From: a virus
Virus record (IMG/VR): IMGVR_UViG_3300032249_001208
Span: 1 to 20,835 of that record
Reading direction: 5' to 3' (one strand)
DNA length: 20,835 bases
A program made the translations under genes and the position numbers. Below the pieces are notes generated by a model. The model saw only the letters and a program-made list of their open reading frames with translations. It did no database searches and was not told the DNA's origin. This document shows, in pieces, positions 20,254-20,835 of this stretch. Each line of letters begins with the position of its first letter. Position 1 is the stretch's first letter.

Positions 20254-20774
20254 AATGTAATTCCTCCGCTGGATGGCAATGGCCCGACCTGAGCCGCTGT
20301 AAGCCTACGTGTCGGGGATGTCCCTGCCACAAAATTCAGCGGGCTAATCAACTTTAGCGTCATAGGCGAAAATTCGCCTTCTTCGCCTGGGACTGAATCG
20401 GCATAGCCAAACGCATCGCAGACGCAGAGCGTCTGTGTTAGCGTGCTGAGTTCGATATATGTCGGGATGCCGCTTGCCGTAGCAGGAGGAGTGCCAACCA
20501 GTAAAATCGTTTGCACTGAAATAAAGTAGCGACCTTCAGAAGCTTGCCATAGTGTTGACCCGGAAATAATGTTTGCTGGAGCAATCAACTCGTAATCCCC
20601 CGTCTCGCTTCCGTCCGTGGAGATGTCTCCCGCGATACTGAAAGGAGCGAACTGATAAGCCAAGCCATTGTATATCCGCGTCTCAGCGGGAAAGTAGGGC
20701 TGATAGCACTGATTCGAGCTGAACGGCGCAGCGTTAGCATCTAAAAATTCAATGTAGCAAGCGGTTGTTAGCAT
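20250..20774 (-). CDS. Minor tail protein, L-like
   Basis: The 174-residue protein comes directly before the NlpC-like and J-like genes, where lambda-type phages have gpL. It is beta-rich, with several Cys, and ends LKLISPLNFVAGTSPTRRLTAAQVGPLP, a form similar to the C-termini of minor tail-tip proteins. The functional call rests mainly on gene order. The ATG at 20774 shares its base with the TAA of the upstream gene (TAATG). Confidence 0.6.
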   Translation of the reverse strand: MLTTACYIEFLDANAAPFSSNQCYQPYFPAETRIYNGLAYQFAPFSIAGDISTDGSETGDYELIAPANIISGSTLWQASEGRYFISVQTILLVGTPPATASGIPTYIELSTLTQTLCVCDAFGYADSVPGEEGEFSPMTLKLISPLNFVAGTSPTRRLTAAQVGPLPSSGGITF

Positions 20775-20835
20775 TAGATTCCTACATAGCCTCTGATGTC
20801 ACTGTTGTTGCGCATCCCAGCGTAGGCCATAGCCC
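20774..20835 (-). CDS. Partial gene, C-terminus of a probable tail protein
   Basis: The frame ending with TAA at 20776-20774 is open to the right edge and gives AYAGMRNNSDIRGYVGI at its end. The coupled overlap with the next gene and the direction place it in the tail operon. Too little is present to identify it, though the position fits a minor tail protein before an L-like gene. Confidence 0.6.
   Translation of the reverse strand, partial: AMAYAGMRNNSDIRGYVGI

Noticed and set aside
1-20835. Integrated prophage with integrase and attachment sites
   Set aside because: No integrase, excisionase, repressor/antirepressor or tRNA-derived att site is visible in the window.

Overview
This window looks like part of the genome of a long-tailed (siphovirus-like) cyanophage. 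The cyanobacterial host is inferred mainly from the product at 9719-10342, which has the two-part layout of the cyanobacteria-specific AbrB-type regulators. The rest of the content is phage: a tail-tip gene set, a tail fibre, a lysis-like pair, a primase/ATPase replication protein and a recombination cassette. Genes are packed tightly, with many ATGA, TGATG or GTGA stop/start overlaps. I see no integrase, excisionase, lysogeny repressor, tRNA or rRNA, so nothing here supports lysogeny.

Layout. (1) 1-374 has no convincing gene but is rich in hairpins and ends in a strong rightward terminator. (2) 4779 down to 375, minus strand: an early-type operon of small unknown proteins, a resolvase-like nuclease fold with a damaged active site, an SF2 helicase, a small membrane protein split between two frames, and a coiled-coil protein. 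(3) 4780-4968: a compact divergent control region. Two TACAAT boxes face away from each other inside one inverted repeat, followed on the right by a second small palindrome and a leftward terminator hairpin. (4) 4969-10342, plus strand: a zinc-ribbon/TOPRIM/DUF3987 replication protein, then an ERF annealing protein, a candidate ssDNA-binding protein and a RecB/Cas4-type exonuclease in overlapping frames, then the AbrB-like regulator and a rightward terminator at 10364-10399. (5) 20835 down to 10473, minus strand: late genes. In order of transcription these are a partial tail gene, an L-like tail-tip protein, an NlpC/P60-like protein, a J-like tail hub, two related tail proteins, a further structural protein, a tail-tube-like protein, a coiled-coil membrane protein, a tail fibre, an unknown protein, a two-helix membrane protein and a C39-like peptidase.

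How it fits together. The primase/ATPase and the left-arm helicase would serve replication. The exonuclease, annealing protein and ssDNA-binding candidate form a self-contained strand-annealing recombination module. The AbrB-like protein is a candidate regulator of phage or host genes. The late block builds the tail tip and fibre and ends with lysis functions.

The least expected features are: a promoter/leader element (GCTA-N3-T, then TTGTTCGC, then ATG) repeated in front of three genes on both strands; a textbook terminator hairpin with seven Ts inside the first 15 codons of the exonuclease gene; and a shared QQYAQ/QQFAQ tail on two adjacent recombination proteins. All functional calls come from reading motifs by eye; no database search was run.
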